Source: Plakobranchus ocellatus (taxonomy: Eukaryota > Mollusca > Gastropoda > Plakobranchidae). From it: a stretch of DNA of 25,284 bases. The position numbers and the translations under genes are program-made. This document shows, piece after piece, positions 11,985 through 23,699 of this stretch. The DNA lies in contig BLXT01005852.1 of the NCBI GenBank assembly GCA_019648995.1, positions 876,963 through 902,246 of the forward strand, read 5' to 3'. The notes below the pieces were generated by a model, which ran no database searches, was not told the DNA's origin, and was given only the letters and a program-made list of their open reading frames with translations. The number at the start of each line of letters is the position of its first letter. Within the stretch, counting starts at the first letter, position 1.

Positions 11985-11991
11985 ATAAACA
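11985..11991 (+). promoter_or_regulatory. Candidate FOX (FOXJ1-type) site
   Basis: ATAAACA matches the forkhead core RTAAAYA. It sits about 155 bp before the Flattop start and 36 bp from the nearest RFX half-site. A second site, GTAAACA at 11790-11796, lies just inside Flattop intron 1. Such 7-mers are frequent in AT-rich DNA; only the placement beside a known FOXJ1 target gives them weight. Confidence 0.3.
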
Positions 11992-12153
11992 GCTGATGAT
12001 AATAACTATATTCTATATTTTAATTTAAAATTTTTTTTACTGATGCACGTTCGATGAGAAATATCAATAGTGTGGTTTTAGCTGAAATTTTCAAAAATAT
12101 ATTTTTCATTTATTTTAATGTATCTCCTGCACTACAGTAGAAAACATCATTCA

Positions 12154-12162
12154 ATTTCCGGT
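12154..12162 (-). promoter_or_regulatory. Candidate ETS/GABP site of TMEM147
   Basis: The minus strand reads ACCGGAAAT, close to the ETS/GABP consensus ACCGGAAGT, 183 bp before the TMEM147 ATG and in one of the few CpG-bearing stretches of the region. ETS sites are common at promoters of housekeeping genes. Function is inferred. Confidence 0.35.
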
Positions 12163-12344
12163 ACATTTATAGTGAGTAGTGAACTGCTGCACTGTTACTG
12201 CACTAACCGGGCGACTAGCCTTCCAACCAACTTCCTCTAAAATCAGTCAAATAAAGACATATTAGACCCTTCTTATTAAGGTTTTTTTGAAGGATTTAGA
12301 TTGGATCTTTTCATAGATCTAGTCAAAGCAAAAGTCACACAACC

Positions 12345-15300
12345 ATGACGTTTTTCCACTTTGGAAATTGTGTTGCACTGGCCTATGTACCCTATGTAAT
12401 CGTGTATAAATGTTCTGGCCTGTAAGTTATTTTCATTTAAAATTTATCAGCAAACTATTTTTTATAAGTGTTTTTATGTTGTATGAAATATTTATTTTTC
12501 CCCTCTGTTCTTTAGATGGGAACTATTGTGTAAACCGTAATGCATTCATGATGTTTCTAAATCTAAGAGTAGGAGCATTGTCCAAAATTTGACCTTGTTT
12601 GTTTAGCCCTATGTTTTGGGAAAACATTGGCCAGTTCATTGTCTTTGATGCTACAGTGAGAGGAGATCCATTATAGAATGAGGGTTAGGTGTAGCAAATT
12701 GTAACATGTAAAAACACCTAATCTACTTACAGGCCAAGGGCCTCGTGCCTCAAAATGTGGGCGCTTTTTCGTTTGTTCCCACCCCGACATTTTATATAGG
12801 CCTAGAGATTCTAGATTTAGCTATATTATCCGATAGGAGCAAACGAAAAAAGTGTTAAATTGTGTAGATTTTGTGTGAAAATAATAATATTTTCATTATA
12901 ACTTGGCCTGCGACCTCTTCATTTCTTCGATGGATTAGGAAGATAGAACAAGATCGAATAATATAGCTAGAATCTAATCTAGATCTAGGCCTATATAAAA
13001 AGTCGGGGTGGGAACAAACGAAAAAGCGCCAAAATGTGTTGATGTAGGATTTTATATAATTTTGTTTTGCAGTGGATCATGTTATTGTAAGGAATGTTTC
13101 TCCAGCCTTGATTGCTTACAAGCAATAGTGCATTTGCTCTAAAGGGGCTGCAGACATAAAGTGAAGAGCTGCCAATGACTTCCAATCATGCCTAGCATGC
13201 CCCTGAGTAGGGGCAGACTTTTTTTTCAGTCTTTCTCATAATTGTGAAATCAATGCAACTGAACACTGAAATGCTAGTATTTGAAATATTTAAATGAGAG
13301 CCTGAAACTACAGCAGCTAAGTTATTCAGCTTGGTAGCTATGACAGTCCATAGGGACTTGAAATCTTTTTACCATTCCACCAACTTCACTTTAAACGCTT
13401 TAGGACGATGTTTTTGTTATTAATTGTTTTAACTTTTGAGTGTGCTGAACATGAAATTAAAACTTGTCTCCGTCGTGAAGTGGTTGTTTTTGTTTTTTTG
13501 GTTTTTTTGGAGATACTAGCTTGTAAAGTTTCAAGGGATACTTAACTTTGTCTAGCAATGACACCAGAAAATTTTGTTTTTGTTACAGTTGTTTATAAGT
13601 GGGTCTGTTTGTTAGATCTATCTAAGCTGTGCAAGAAGCATTTTGAATTTTGAAAATCCATGTATAGATAAAAGAGTAATGGATTTTTCAAGAATTTTTT
13701 TTCGGATAACTTCTAAAGAGTAAAAAACGCCCAAAATATGGGACGCAGTTTTTTTTACATTTTGGAGAGAATTTGTATTCTCTCTCTTATTTTTAAGATT
13801 ACACGCATGAAACTTGGCAACTTTATGTAATTTTCAATGCAGAATCCATTTCTGGCATTGTATTTTCCCAATGTTCAATAGTTTTTAAGCTACAGTGAAA
13901 TGTTTACTGCAAATTTGATGAGTTTTTGAAATTCTAAAAGAATTTTGAGCTTAAAGCTTATCGAATGTGATTGCATGTGAACTTTGATGAACACATTGTT
14001 CTTTTGTTGCAGAGTTTGTCTTAAATTTCAGATTTGTGTATTTTGATTATTGATCTTTTCAATTACATTCATAATTCAATAATTCAACACAAAATCCCCA
14101 CCCCCATCCACCAAAAAAAAAAAAAAAACTGACAGATTAAACAAAGTGGTATTAATGCGAAAAAAATATGTCAGAATATTTCCATAAAATAAGAAAGCAA
14201 AAAGTTAACTGACCAAATTTATTTCCACTACTGAAACTTAAAAAAAAATTTTTGTTTTGGATGTTTTCCATTCTCGACAAACCATAACCGTCACTCCATA
14301 TTTTAGGAGGGACAGTTTCATCAAGCATTTTAAAAGCCAGGTAGCTGAAGTAATGGAAGGCAATATACTGGTGTCTTATATAGACATTACAATTGTATGA
14401 CAATTCCATTTGTCAATGCGACGGATGACTATATCTTTCTATTATTTTGATATAGTCCATAGCCACCCATGGAGAAATGAAGCAGTTCAGTGTTTGATGA
14501 ACTATATGAACTGATGTCACGGGGGAAAAAAGTGAGGACAGGAAGGATGCATTATTAATAAATTATCAATTAATGCTTATCCACGAACTTTAAAAATCTC
14601 GAAGAAATTAATTTTCAAACACTAAACAGCATCATGTACAATGCAAAGTCAGACAGGAATCATAATATAAGTTTGTCCCAATGTTAAAGAGACTCAATCC
14701 AGCATGTTATACCTTCCTTTTGCCAAAAATATAGTGTGATAATCAAAATGTATCGACTTGGTCCTGGGAGACTGACGAAGGCTCTTGCTCCTCCATGCTC
14801 TGAAGAATGTCTGTGAATAGACAAATTCACTTGTTATAGTGGATAGCTTTCTCTAATGTTCGAGGACAAGGACTTTTTTTACCTTCATCTGCAGTGTATA
14901 AACTGAGAAAGATGTTTTTATGTGTGTGTATAGAATGTACGCTTGACTCTTATTTGTAGATAAAATCAGGATCTAGCCTTTAATCACTAAGTCTAGAAAT
15001 CTAGTTTGAGCCTGTACATACATACATTCTTAATTCTGCAGGCCTAGACTAAATTAAGATCTACTACAAGGAATAAACATGTAGCACTAGCAGTGAATGG
15101 TTTATCATTTTTTGTAACAAAAGAAAAATTTTGACTCCTTTCATTTCCCAGTGCTGAGTACAGTGCTTTCTGGAAATGTGTGCAAGCTGGAGGGGCGTAC
15201 TTGTTCACCCAACTGTGCAAGATGCTGCTGTTAGCCACGTTCTTCCCAACCACAGATGCTGCAGTGGGTAGTCTGGATATCACAGGCGTGAGTGAATTTT

Positions 15301-18300
15301 GTAATAGGGGAAAAGGGTGGGGTTGGGAAGCTTCAGCTGCTTTTTTTTTTTTTTCCTCAGCCATGATGTGTAGACAAACAAAGTTTTTATTTTCCCTATA
15401 GAAAGCACTACAGACCCCATACTTTGAAACTTTGAATAAGCATTGTTTTATGCTCCCTCTTTCTCTAGTGTATTCATCGTTTCCATTCAGAATCTACCAG
15501 TCTCTCAATATCTCTTCTGTTGGCTAAACCCTAATGAAGCCCTAATAAGGGCAAAATATTTATTTGCTTTAAATGAAGTCTTGTTCCCGCTCTTGAATAC
15601 ACTTTTATTTTTTCAAAACATGTGTTGAGATTCATGCTTATGAGTTGGATGTTGCATATTTGATAGCTGTGCAAAATATGCATTGGATGTAAGTAAAAAA
15701 GCAGATACTTTTTTGTATGAATGCTTTTAAAATTTATGTCAGTAACTAGGCTCAAAATACGTGTGTGTAGTTTGCACCATTGAAATGACAGTGGTTGGAA
15801 ATTTTTAAAATTCAATTTATGACTGTTAGGTCAATTTCCTATTCTATAAATGTATTTTTATATGATTTTTAATACCTTTTCTAATTATTTTATTGTTTAA
15901 TCCTTGACAACAGTGTTGTAAAAGCTAGTCTTGACATTATGATTTCATGATATTTTTAACTTGACTTGAAAAATGTGTCTGTAGATCTGTTTTGAATTGA
16001 AAACAAGAGATTTTTAAAATCATTTAAAAAGGTTTCTGCTTTTTTAAAATGCCTTTGACTACAAAAAAAAACAAAAAACGAACAAAAACTGTGCCATGTT
16101 TTGCATCATCTTGCTTTTTCTAAGTTTTGCCAAAACTGCTATTTCATGAAAAAACAGCTCAAGGCTATAGCAATAATTTTAACTTTGTGCAGTGTGACTT
16201 GCAACTGAGTTGAAGCAGTTTTAAAGGGTATGTGTTTCTTTCTCACATCTGCAGGAATTTCTCAAGTCAACAGTAGATGTAATAGATCTTATTGGTCTAC
16301 ACATTGTTATGTCTAAGTTTGCCGGCAAAGGTCAACTGAAATTCATGATTGCTGGCATGGGCTGGGCTACGGCTGAATTGGCAGTCACAAGGTATGTGTC
16401 TGTAATTGCAGAATAGACTCTGCATTCTTCCTCAATCTGTCGGTCTATATGTGAAAAGTTATGCATTACTCATATGAGTAGCACCCCTTTAAATTTTTTT
16501 ATGAGAGTGATCAAATACAGTGGGGTTTTTTTTTACTGTCACAGTACAAGTAGAAGAATGAGTAGGAGTGGAGGCAGCAGCAGAAGGAGGGGGAGAAGAA
16601 AAAAGAAGCTGTGTTTATAAATGAAAATTCTGGTAGTCAAACTTTTAAGCAATATGATTTGATATTGTTGTGGTAAATGGAATTTGTGTGGTTGCATAAC
16701 CATTTTAAGTAACTTTGGTTGTTTAAGAGTGACAGCTCTAGACTTATTTTTCTGACTATGTAGCACTCGCTATAGTTATAGTTAATAATATTTTCACTGC
16801 GTAGGTGATTAAATGGGGAGTTTATCGCACACATTGGGTAGCAAAATCGCATACCTTCCCAGTATTACAAAAAAGTCGTAATTATTATTAAAATGGGTCA
16901 GATTATGAAAATATAAAAATGTCTGATTCAGTATAAATTTTACCGCAGCTCAAGCACAGCGTGTTCTCTGCAGTGAGGGAGCCAGAGTTGAGGGAACATT
17001 TGAAGAAAGGGCTTGTACCCTCAGCATTGCTTAGAGTAGTGATCGTTATACTGAATGTAAAGGCAACAATGTTTATTATAGCTGTAAGCTTAAATTTACA
17101 GACCACATGTTTAGAGGGAAGTATTAGTGCTAACATGAGCTGCTTATGGGGAGAAAAGAAAACAACAAGAAATTCAATAGTATCAGTAAGCCAGCGTTTC
17201 TGCCATTGTTCATTTTGGGTCTATATTACAAATTTTTTCCTCTTTGTTTACTAAATTGGATGATCCCAATTAGGCAAGTATGAAAATGGTCCTTAGTTTA
17301 ATTTTGCTGATAAAAAAAAAAAAAAGAAACAATGCATATTCATAGAAAATATAGACCCTCTTGATTTCTTTTGTCAATTCTTGAATCGATTCCAATTTTG
17401 GAATTTGGGGGAAAAAATCTGCAAAAATGTTGAATCATTTTGCCTCAAGCTCAAGTATATAAGTTCATTTGGACTGATTTCAAAGCTTTTTTTTTGCTTT
17501 AGCCTTTTTAAGGGTGATTAATCTTTACTTGCTGAAATTTCAGGTTCATTCCCTTGTGGATGGGAGCTCGTGGTGTCGAGTTTGACTGGAAATACATCCA
17601 AATGAGTTTTGATTCTAACATCAGTCTTGTAAGTTGCTTTCAGCACATACGTGGTACAGCCATGATTATAAAGTATGTATGTTTCTGAGAAATTTAGATC
17701 ACACATTGTTTCGGGTCCCATATTGAAGCTCAATTTTTACCCTCCCTGAAATAGCATGCAAAATGTTTTGATGCAGTTGTGATAAAGGTAAATTAAGGTG
17801 ACCTAGTCACAATTTTGTAAATTAGATGATATGGCTTATGAAGTCATATGAAAAGTAATTATAGATGACCCAGTGAATATTTTGTGAATTAGAATACAAT
17901 TTTTTCAGTATGTAGCTCCTTAAAGAAATTTTCACTGAAATTGATTGCATTTGGTGTACGACCCAAAATTTCTGCGTCATACAAAATGTAGGCCTACAAA
18001 TCGCAAATCACAAATCGCTTTGTATACTTTAGAACTAGAGCCTTTTAAAAAGTATTTTTCACTTAAAAAGATAAGAAAAAGTACAATCTTCGATCTTGCT
18101 TATTGTTTTGACCAAGTTGATATGATAAAGGCATATTTTTTCCATAAAACTGTATATTATGCTCATACCTCAAAATGGCTGAAAAATGGGATGTTAAATT
18201 TAACTAGTATTAACATTGAAGTCAAAAGATGGTTTCACATTATTTTTGTTCTTGTTCTTTCAATGCAAGTAATGTTTCAGTTTGTTTTTACCCTCTCTCT

Positions 18301-19773
18301 GTCTTTGTTCAATTGCTAAGATTCACCACATCAGTGTGGCCATGCTGGTTTGGCTGTACAGCCGCAGTGATCTGCAGAGAACATCTCTCCCCATTGTGTT
18401 GACTCTGCTGGGCTTAGCGTGCTACAGACCTCTTATCGTCGAGTGAGTTTGTTGAACATCCTCGTATGGTTAGACTTTTGTGTTTAAGTCAATAACTATC
18501 AAGGATTTAATTTGGTGAATCTCAAAATTACATACCGTTGAGGAAGAGGTGGTTGGTGGCACAATGTTTAGAGAACCCGCCCTTAGATTTGCAGGGATCC
18601 TTGATTTGTGGATTAGAGTCCAAGCTTGCCATCAATGCCCTTGTCTGGTGATCACAATGTTGTGGATGGGTCACATGCACAGATACCCTATGGGATGCGA
18701 GTGCAGAGAAAGACCCATTGTGTGAACCAAAAGACGGGCCTTTTTTTTTTGTGTGTGTAAAGAATTAGGCTAGCTGCCCTATGTACAGGTACTAGAGAGA
18801 CTATCATGCTTCTGTAAAACTGGAGCAGAACCGTACTTTCTGTTTCATAATATTGGTGGTTTTCCTGAGATGAAGTTGGACAAAATTTCTAAAGGTATGA
18901 CTGTGTCATTTTACCTTCGAAATTTTTTTTTAAAAAGGCAATGTCTTATCTAAATAAGAAAAAAAGACTGAAATGCTCAGGAGAAAAAAAAAAACTATCT
19001 AAAAAGTTTAGAAGAAACTTGTCGAGGCATTGTTTCTGTAATTGAGCCTACCAAATGCTATGTGATACAATACAATGTATACAATCAACTAAGATTGGTC
19101 AAGATTGAAATTGTGGTTCTTGTGTGCATGTTGCAGACATCAGGGTCAGCTTAAATTATGAGACCTTGGTTATGTTGTGGCGAGGGAAAAAAGAATTACG
19201 CGCCTCTTTTGAGGTTTAAAATATGTTGCAGGTCCTCCATTGTAAGATTTGAAAATAATGATAAAAGGTTTAGGAAAAAATAATATTTCAAGTTGGATTA
19301 CTGTGAAATTTTGCGATTCAAAATATGAATTTCATAACAAAAAAAAGTCCAGGTATATTACTTATAACTGTATTCTTTCTGCACATTTTCATCTTTTTTA
19401 AATTATATTGCAATATTGTACTCTTGTTTTGTAATTTAATTTATTTGCCCACTTATTTCCAATGTATATTGTTTCAAATGGTTTTTTTTTCCTTCATCTT
19501 TATTCACCCCTATATATTGAAGTTATTGATCATCCATGCTTTTTAAGGACTATTTTACTCTTCTCAAAATAACTGTATACAGCTGTATGTATGGAAATGT
19601 TTTAATGTTTTTTTTTGTGTTTCCACCTCCACTCCAGAATCTTGATGCAGGCGGTGGGACTTGGCTCATGGATGCTGCTGCTGGCAAAGGCAGGCTTCAC
19701 CTCTGTCGTGGCTCTCATCTCCCTCCAGATGTATCTGAGCATCCCGTCCCAGGGGACCAACTCCTACTACTGA
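12345..19773 (+). CDS. TMEM147: TMEM147, BOS complex subunit, complete six-exon gene
   Basis: Exons: 12345-12421, 15152-15287, 16255-16391, 17544-17628, 18321-18442, 19638-19773 (TGA). All introns are GT-AG and all phases agree, giving 230 residues (human 224). Landmarks match human TMEM147: [74 protein letters not shown]. The protein is strongly hydrophobic, with likely membrane segments near residues 3-21, 36-60, 76-92, 98-116, 145-159, 167-185 and 194-219, fitting the seven-pass fold. In animals TMEM147 joins nicalin and NOMO in the BOS complex behind Sec61 in the ER and helps insert multipass membrane proteins. The C-terminal third (exons 5-6) is conserved mainly in hydrophobic pattern. 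Intron 1 is long (2.73 kb) and holds a DNA transposon; intron 5 holds a SINE. Confidence 0.96.
12760..13030. mobile_element. Non-autonomous DNA transposon (MITE) with long terminal inverted repeats, 8-bp target duplication
   Basis: The left end starts GGCGCTTTTTCGTTTGTTCC at 12760 and the reverse complement of the right end (13030 inward) starts with the same bases. Near-identity continues about 45 bp through TAGGCCTAGA, and less exactly to about 70 bp (CTAGATT, AGCTATAT). The same 8 bp, AAAATGTG, lie immediately outside each end (12752-12759 and 13031-13038), so the 271-bp element is intact at both borders. There is no coding capacity. An 8-bp duplication is usual for hAT elements and also seen in P and Merlin types; the ends do not settle which. 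It lies in TMEM147 intron 1. Confidence 0.92.
18549..18760 (+). mobile_element. tRNA-derived SINE in TMEM147 intron 5
   Basis: The head reads like a worn tRNA gene: a pol III A box TGGCACAATG at 18557-18566 and a B box GATTAGAGTCC at 18611-18621 (8 of 11 against GGTTCGAATCC), with usual spacing. A GC-richer body of about 110 bp follows, ending in a run of ten T and GTGTGTGTAAAG (18741-18762). The tRNA part has no mature acceptor stem pairing, so it is not a functional tRNA. Exact borders and target duplication are not clear. It has the same orientation as TMEM147. Confidence 0.7.
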
Positions 19774-19959
19774 CAGGCTCCACGGACAAGGCGAACCAGA
19801 TGTGCCATTGATCTGAGTGTTGGCAGAGGCTGTTATGAGAGAGTGCAATCATGCTTTGGATGTTGGATGTCATGTTGGGGTATCGGTTGGCGCGATGAGT
19901 AGAAATTGAGTTGTTATGTTGTGCTAGGTTTTGAATGTGGAAAGGATGAGCGGAGTCTG

Positions 19960-19965
19960 AATAAA
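19960..19965 (+). terminator. Poly(A) signal of TMEM147
   Basis: AATAAA lies 187 bases after the TMEM147 stop and is followed within 30 bases by GT/T-containing sequence. A second possible hexamer lies near 21586 (TTAATAAAAATTT) and could serve a longer transcript. Confidence 0.6.
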
Positions 19966-20833
19966 GTCACCACCTGGGGACGGAAATGATTTATTGACTT
20001 TAAGAAAAAGTTTAATTTAATTATTACAAAAATATGAGATCCAAAAAAAAAGGGAACTATAAATTAAAAAAAAAAAGGTCCTGATTTTAAGCAAGAATTT
20101 CTCTCAAAAGAGCTGACTTAAAGTGGACTCTGCTGTGTCTTGTGCAGGCATTTTTTTTTGATTGAGGGAAGGATGAGGATGGAGGGAGTTGTGATGTTGT
20201 GCATGTTTTTGACTGCCCACTGAGAAGGCAGAATGGATGCTATGGATTTTTACCTTTGTGTTACCATTAGAATCTGAATCAAATGGAATATGATCCTGTA
20301 GTTGAGTTAGTTTTTTTTTGGTTTTTTTTTTTATGTGTGTTTATTTTTTGCCACAGAAAAATTAAAGAAAACTACTTATTTTTATTTACTACTGGATCCC
20401 TGAGTAAAACACATGCACTGCCTAGTAGATTAGGAAATTTTTTTTTTTTTGTATAAAGATGTATTTTCATTTTAGTTGTTGATGATGATTGTGTTATTAC
20501 CCTGATGGTTAGCCAAATAAGACAAAATAGGTCAAATAAGATTGTTCTGTAGAAGACAAATGTAACCTTATCACAGTCAAATAGTGAAAGCCCGGAGTAA
20601 TGGCCAGTACTCATGGAGTATCAAAGCGATACAGGTACTGTAGGCCTACATAAAAAGTCTGCACTACCTTTTCGTTTTCATGGGAAAAGCGACACTTAAA
20701 ATTTGATAAACAGCAGCCAGCACGGCCTGCTTCAGATAAGATCACAATAGATAAAGATAGGTTATAGCTATAAGGGAAGAGCGGGGGGCAATGTGAGAAA
20801 ATAGACATAGGCTGTAACTATCTTAAAAGGATA

Positions 20834-20850
20834 ATTATTATTATTATTAT
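20834..20850. repeat. (ATT)n microsatellite
   Basis: About 17 bp of ATT units in plus orientation. Short and of no evident function. Confidence 0.8.
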
Positions 20851-22398
20851 ATAGAGAGGGAGAAAGGAAATATCAAATGAAGAAGCTAAACAAAAAGCTG
20901 TTAGTAGTGGCTTTAAGAAAGAAACAAACCAAACGTACCGTATCTTAGGTGTTTGGTAGTGTTTTAACTATCCCAAGGCTGCGGATTATAAATCTGAAGG
21001 CAAGAATTGAAAATTTCCATTTTGGGAACCTTCAAAAATTGGACTCGGTGGAAAATAAGAACATATTTGCAGTAAAAGTTTGCATTGCAATAAAAATTCT
21101 CTGCATTTCTTTTTACTGTATGGTGTTTTAGTTTACTGCATCAATATAAATGGCTGTAGGTAGGTGCTAACACATGGGCTGCAATTTTTGCAACAGAATG
21201 TGCAGCTAAAAAGTTGGAACATGTATATATGGTACATAAATAACAGTTTAAGTCAAGCCTCTGTAGAGTGATAAAGGAATGGGTCAACAGCGTGAGAGTG
21301 AGAGAGATGGAAAGAGAGAAGAGGGTAAAGGACTGAATGGCTGCGACAGGAGGCCAGAGCTAGGCTGTACAAGTTGACGAGCGTTATGCAGTGCAGTTAT
21401 GAGTAACTGGGGGCATTGAGGCATTTGTATTGCAATAATTACCGACATATCTATAAAAATGTGGCTGCTCCAGTTCTACTCATGTTGTAATACTTTAATA
21501 CACGAAGAAGTCGGGAGGCTATAAATGTCAAACCACTCACCAGTTTACTGGCATGAACTGAAAGATAGGACTCTTTGTTGTTTTGTTAATAAAAATTTAT
21601 ATTTCTTTCTTGCAATTTGATTGGCACATTTTTCATCCATTTCTCTTTTTGTTCTTTTATACCATCCATGTTTTTGAGTCCTTCTTACCTTGTCTTCTTT
21701 ACGCTTACTGAAACCCTTCACTTTTCCTTGCCTTTCCTCAAACAGAATGGGTTAAGGTAATGTTTATCCTTACATCATTGTATATAATATTATCATAAAG
21801 ATCTAGATACACAGATGTATTTCAATGCACACCAAATGCAACTTGGTTCATTTCAGTCAACACTATTTTTTTCATTGTTATCCCTGAATAGATTATTAAT
21901 GCTGCCAGTAATGACGTTACATATGTAGGCCTACATTTCTCTCTTTATTGAATCTGTATCAACTTCTGTGGACCACACCTACATTGAATTTCTGGCCAAG
22001 AGTTGTTTTTTTCCATGTTTTATTATTTCTTGAACAAAGTGCTTTTTTTTGGGTACCATAATGTAAATCTACGCTGTAGCCACCTCATCCAAACCCTGCT
22101 ATATTAATGGCATTAAAAGAGACATAAAATATTCTTGTATTTGTCTTGATATTTTGCTACTGCTGGCACATTTTTTTTTTTCAGTTTTAGTTTCATGTAT
22201 TATTTAAAATTTTCACTTCTCAAAAGAGCAAAGGGAAAAAAATTGGCCTAATCAAAGGAAGATATTCAAGTATGAATATCGAGAAGGCCCTTTCTCCATT
22301 TTTTTTTTTTTTGTGTGTAAAGAAGAACATGATGAATGAGAGAACGGTCAGTTGCTTGTTGTAATCAACAAGGCACAATGGTTAGGTTTCACATGATC

Positions 22399-22404
22399 TT
22401 TATT
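22399..22404 (-). terminator. Possible poly(A) signal of an unseen minus-strand gene
   Basis: TTTATT on the plus strand gives AATAAA on the minus strand; a second lies at 22472-22477 inside the near-palindrome CAATAAATTTTATTG (22464-22478), which also gives AATAAA on the plus strand. If used, it would end a transcript coming from beyond 25284. AT-rich DNA yields such hexamers by chance. Confidence 0.2.
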
Positions 22405-23699
22405 GCAACAATACTTTTTGATGGTATATTATGAGGTACATAGATTTTTTTTGGGGACAGTTGCAATAAATTTTATTGTACAAATACAGAAGCACTAAGA
22501 AATGACTATTCTTTCTTTTCCTTCAAATCTCACTCTTTTTTTCTCTCTCTTTCTCCTCTATTAAAAAGGAATAATAACAAAAAAAGTTTAAAAAGCAAAA
22601 ACATTTTTAAAAAAGGTTTTGATTCCACACAATTTTATTCTTCCTTCTCATTCTATTCATAAGACAGAACAACGCTAATCGTATTGTAGAATGTATGAGC
22701 TTTGGAAAGAGAGCAAATGATCAGTGAAGGAAATTAAATATATGCAAATGAAAGATGAGGAGGAAGACAAGGAAAAGGACTGATGAGGAGCCAAGTGGTT
22801 TCATAATGCAAAAATACACTAAGCAAGCAATGAGGCAACAGTTGCAATTCTTTATGTATGCAGATTTTTTTAAAAAATGCAATGACTACAATTAGATAAG
22901 TATCAGTTTGTAAAAAAAAATGACATTAATGATTATTTACAGTATATTACAACAACAGATGCACAATATGGGTGAACTATCTTCAAATGCGAGACATCAA
23001 AGAAAATATTCTTCATTGAATTAAACAATTAAGAAAATAAACAGTGTAAAAAGTCTGGCAATATGAGTTGAGTTGTGGGTCTACATCACTAACACAAAAT
23101 CAAAATTTAAAACCAAAGAAGGCAAATTTCCAATGGTTACTTTGACAGAAAGCCTATGGCATGTCTACAGAAAGTTCGCCACAAATAGAACTTAGATTAA
23201 GTGAGTCGTTTTCGTATTAATGATCTGCATTCTAAGCCACTCAAAAACAGAACCACAACTCCACTCATTTTATGTGACTGCTTCACATGCGTATATTGTC
23301 CAGCCTTAGTTAAAAGGTTTACCCTTTGCCCAAGAATTCAAACTTACAAGAAACAACAGCCCAGCTCTCGGTCCCTCAGCCTTCTAGTTAAGGATATCTG
23401 AGGCAACAAAAACTTCTTTTCAGATTAAATTTGCACAGACAAAAAAAAGTTATCTTCAGAATCAATAGAACTTGAAGGCAAGTTTAGATAACTTTTATGG
23501 AGATCAACAGATTAATTTTACAACATGCAGACTGCCACAGAGGCCATTATTGTCGAGGGTCAGTAAGAGAGACAGAGGCAATTATAGAATGATGTTCTTT
23601 ATCTTAAAATTTGAACTTTTGGGCAACACGCATGGCTGAGCAATCTGAATTACAACTATACAAGTTTATCTTATGGCAGGGTTGTATAGCTGGCATGGT

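Larger units (their letters stand above)
11832..12344. promoter_or_regulatory. Shared divergent promoter region, Flattop / TMEM147
   Basis: There are 513 bp between the two start codons, with the genes transcribed away from each other. Two CpG-bearing islets stand out of AT-rich sequence: 11889-11938 near Flattop, including the inverted repeat GCTCG-GAA-CGAGC at 11893-11905, and 12154-12215 near TMEM147. Nothing TATA-like sits at a convincing place for either gene. Transcription start sites are not visible. Confidence 0.7.

Noticed and set aside
15044-15364. 106-codon minus-strand frame
   Set aside because: It is the antisense shadow of TMEM147 exon 2 and its flanks.
16467-16480. Perfect 14-bp palindrome TACTCATATGAGTA containing an E-box
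   Set aside because: Intronic, single, and not unlikely in 25 kb of sequence; nothing nearby supports a role.
16961-17254. 97-codon plus-strand frame in TMEM147 intron 3
   Set aside because: No splice sites that keep phase with the neighbouring exons and no known motif; the correct exon 3 to exon 4 junction already fits the protein.
17945-18319. 124-codon open frame in TMEM147 intron 4
   Set aside because: It lies wholly inside an intron, ends exactly where the polypyrimidine tract meets exon 5, has AT-driven composition (Lys, Phe, Ile, Leu) and no recognisable motif.
18557-18621. Possible true tRNA gene
   Set aside because: A and B boxes are worn, no seven-pair acceptor stem is present, and a SINE body with T tail follows.
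23201-23401. 66-codon plus-strand frame with several cysteines
   Set aside because: Cysteine spacing fits no known finger, and there is no splice or promoter context.
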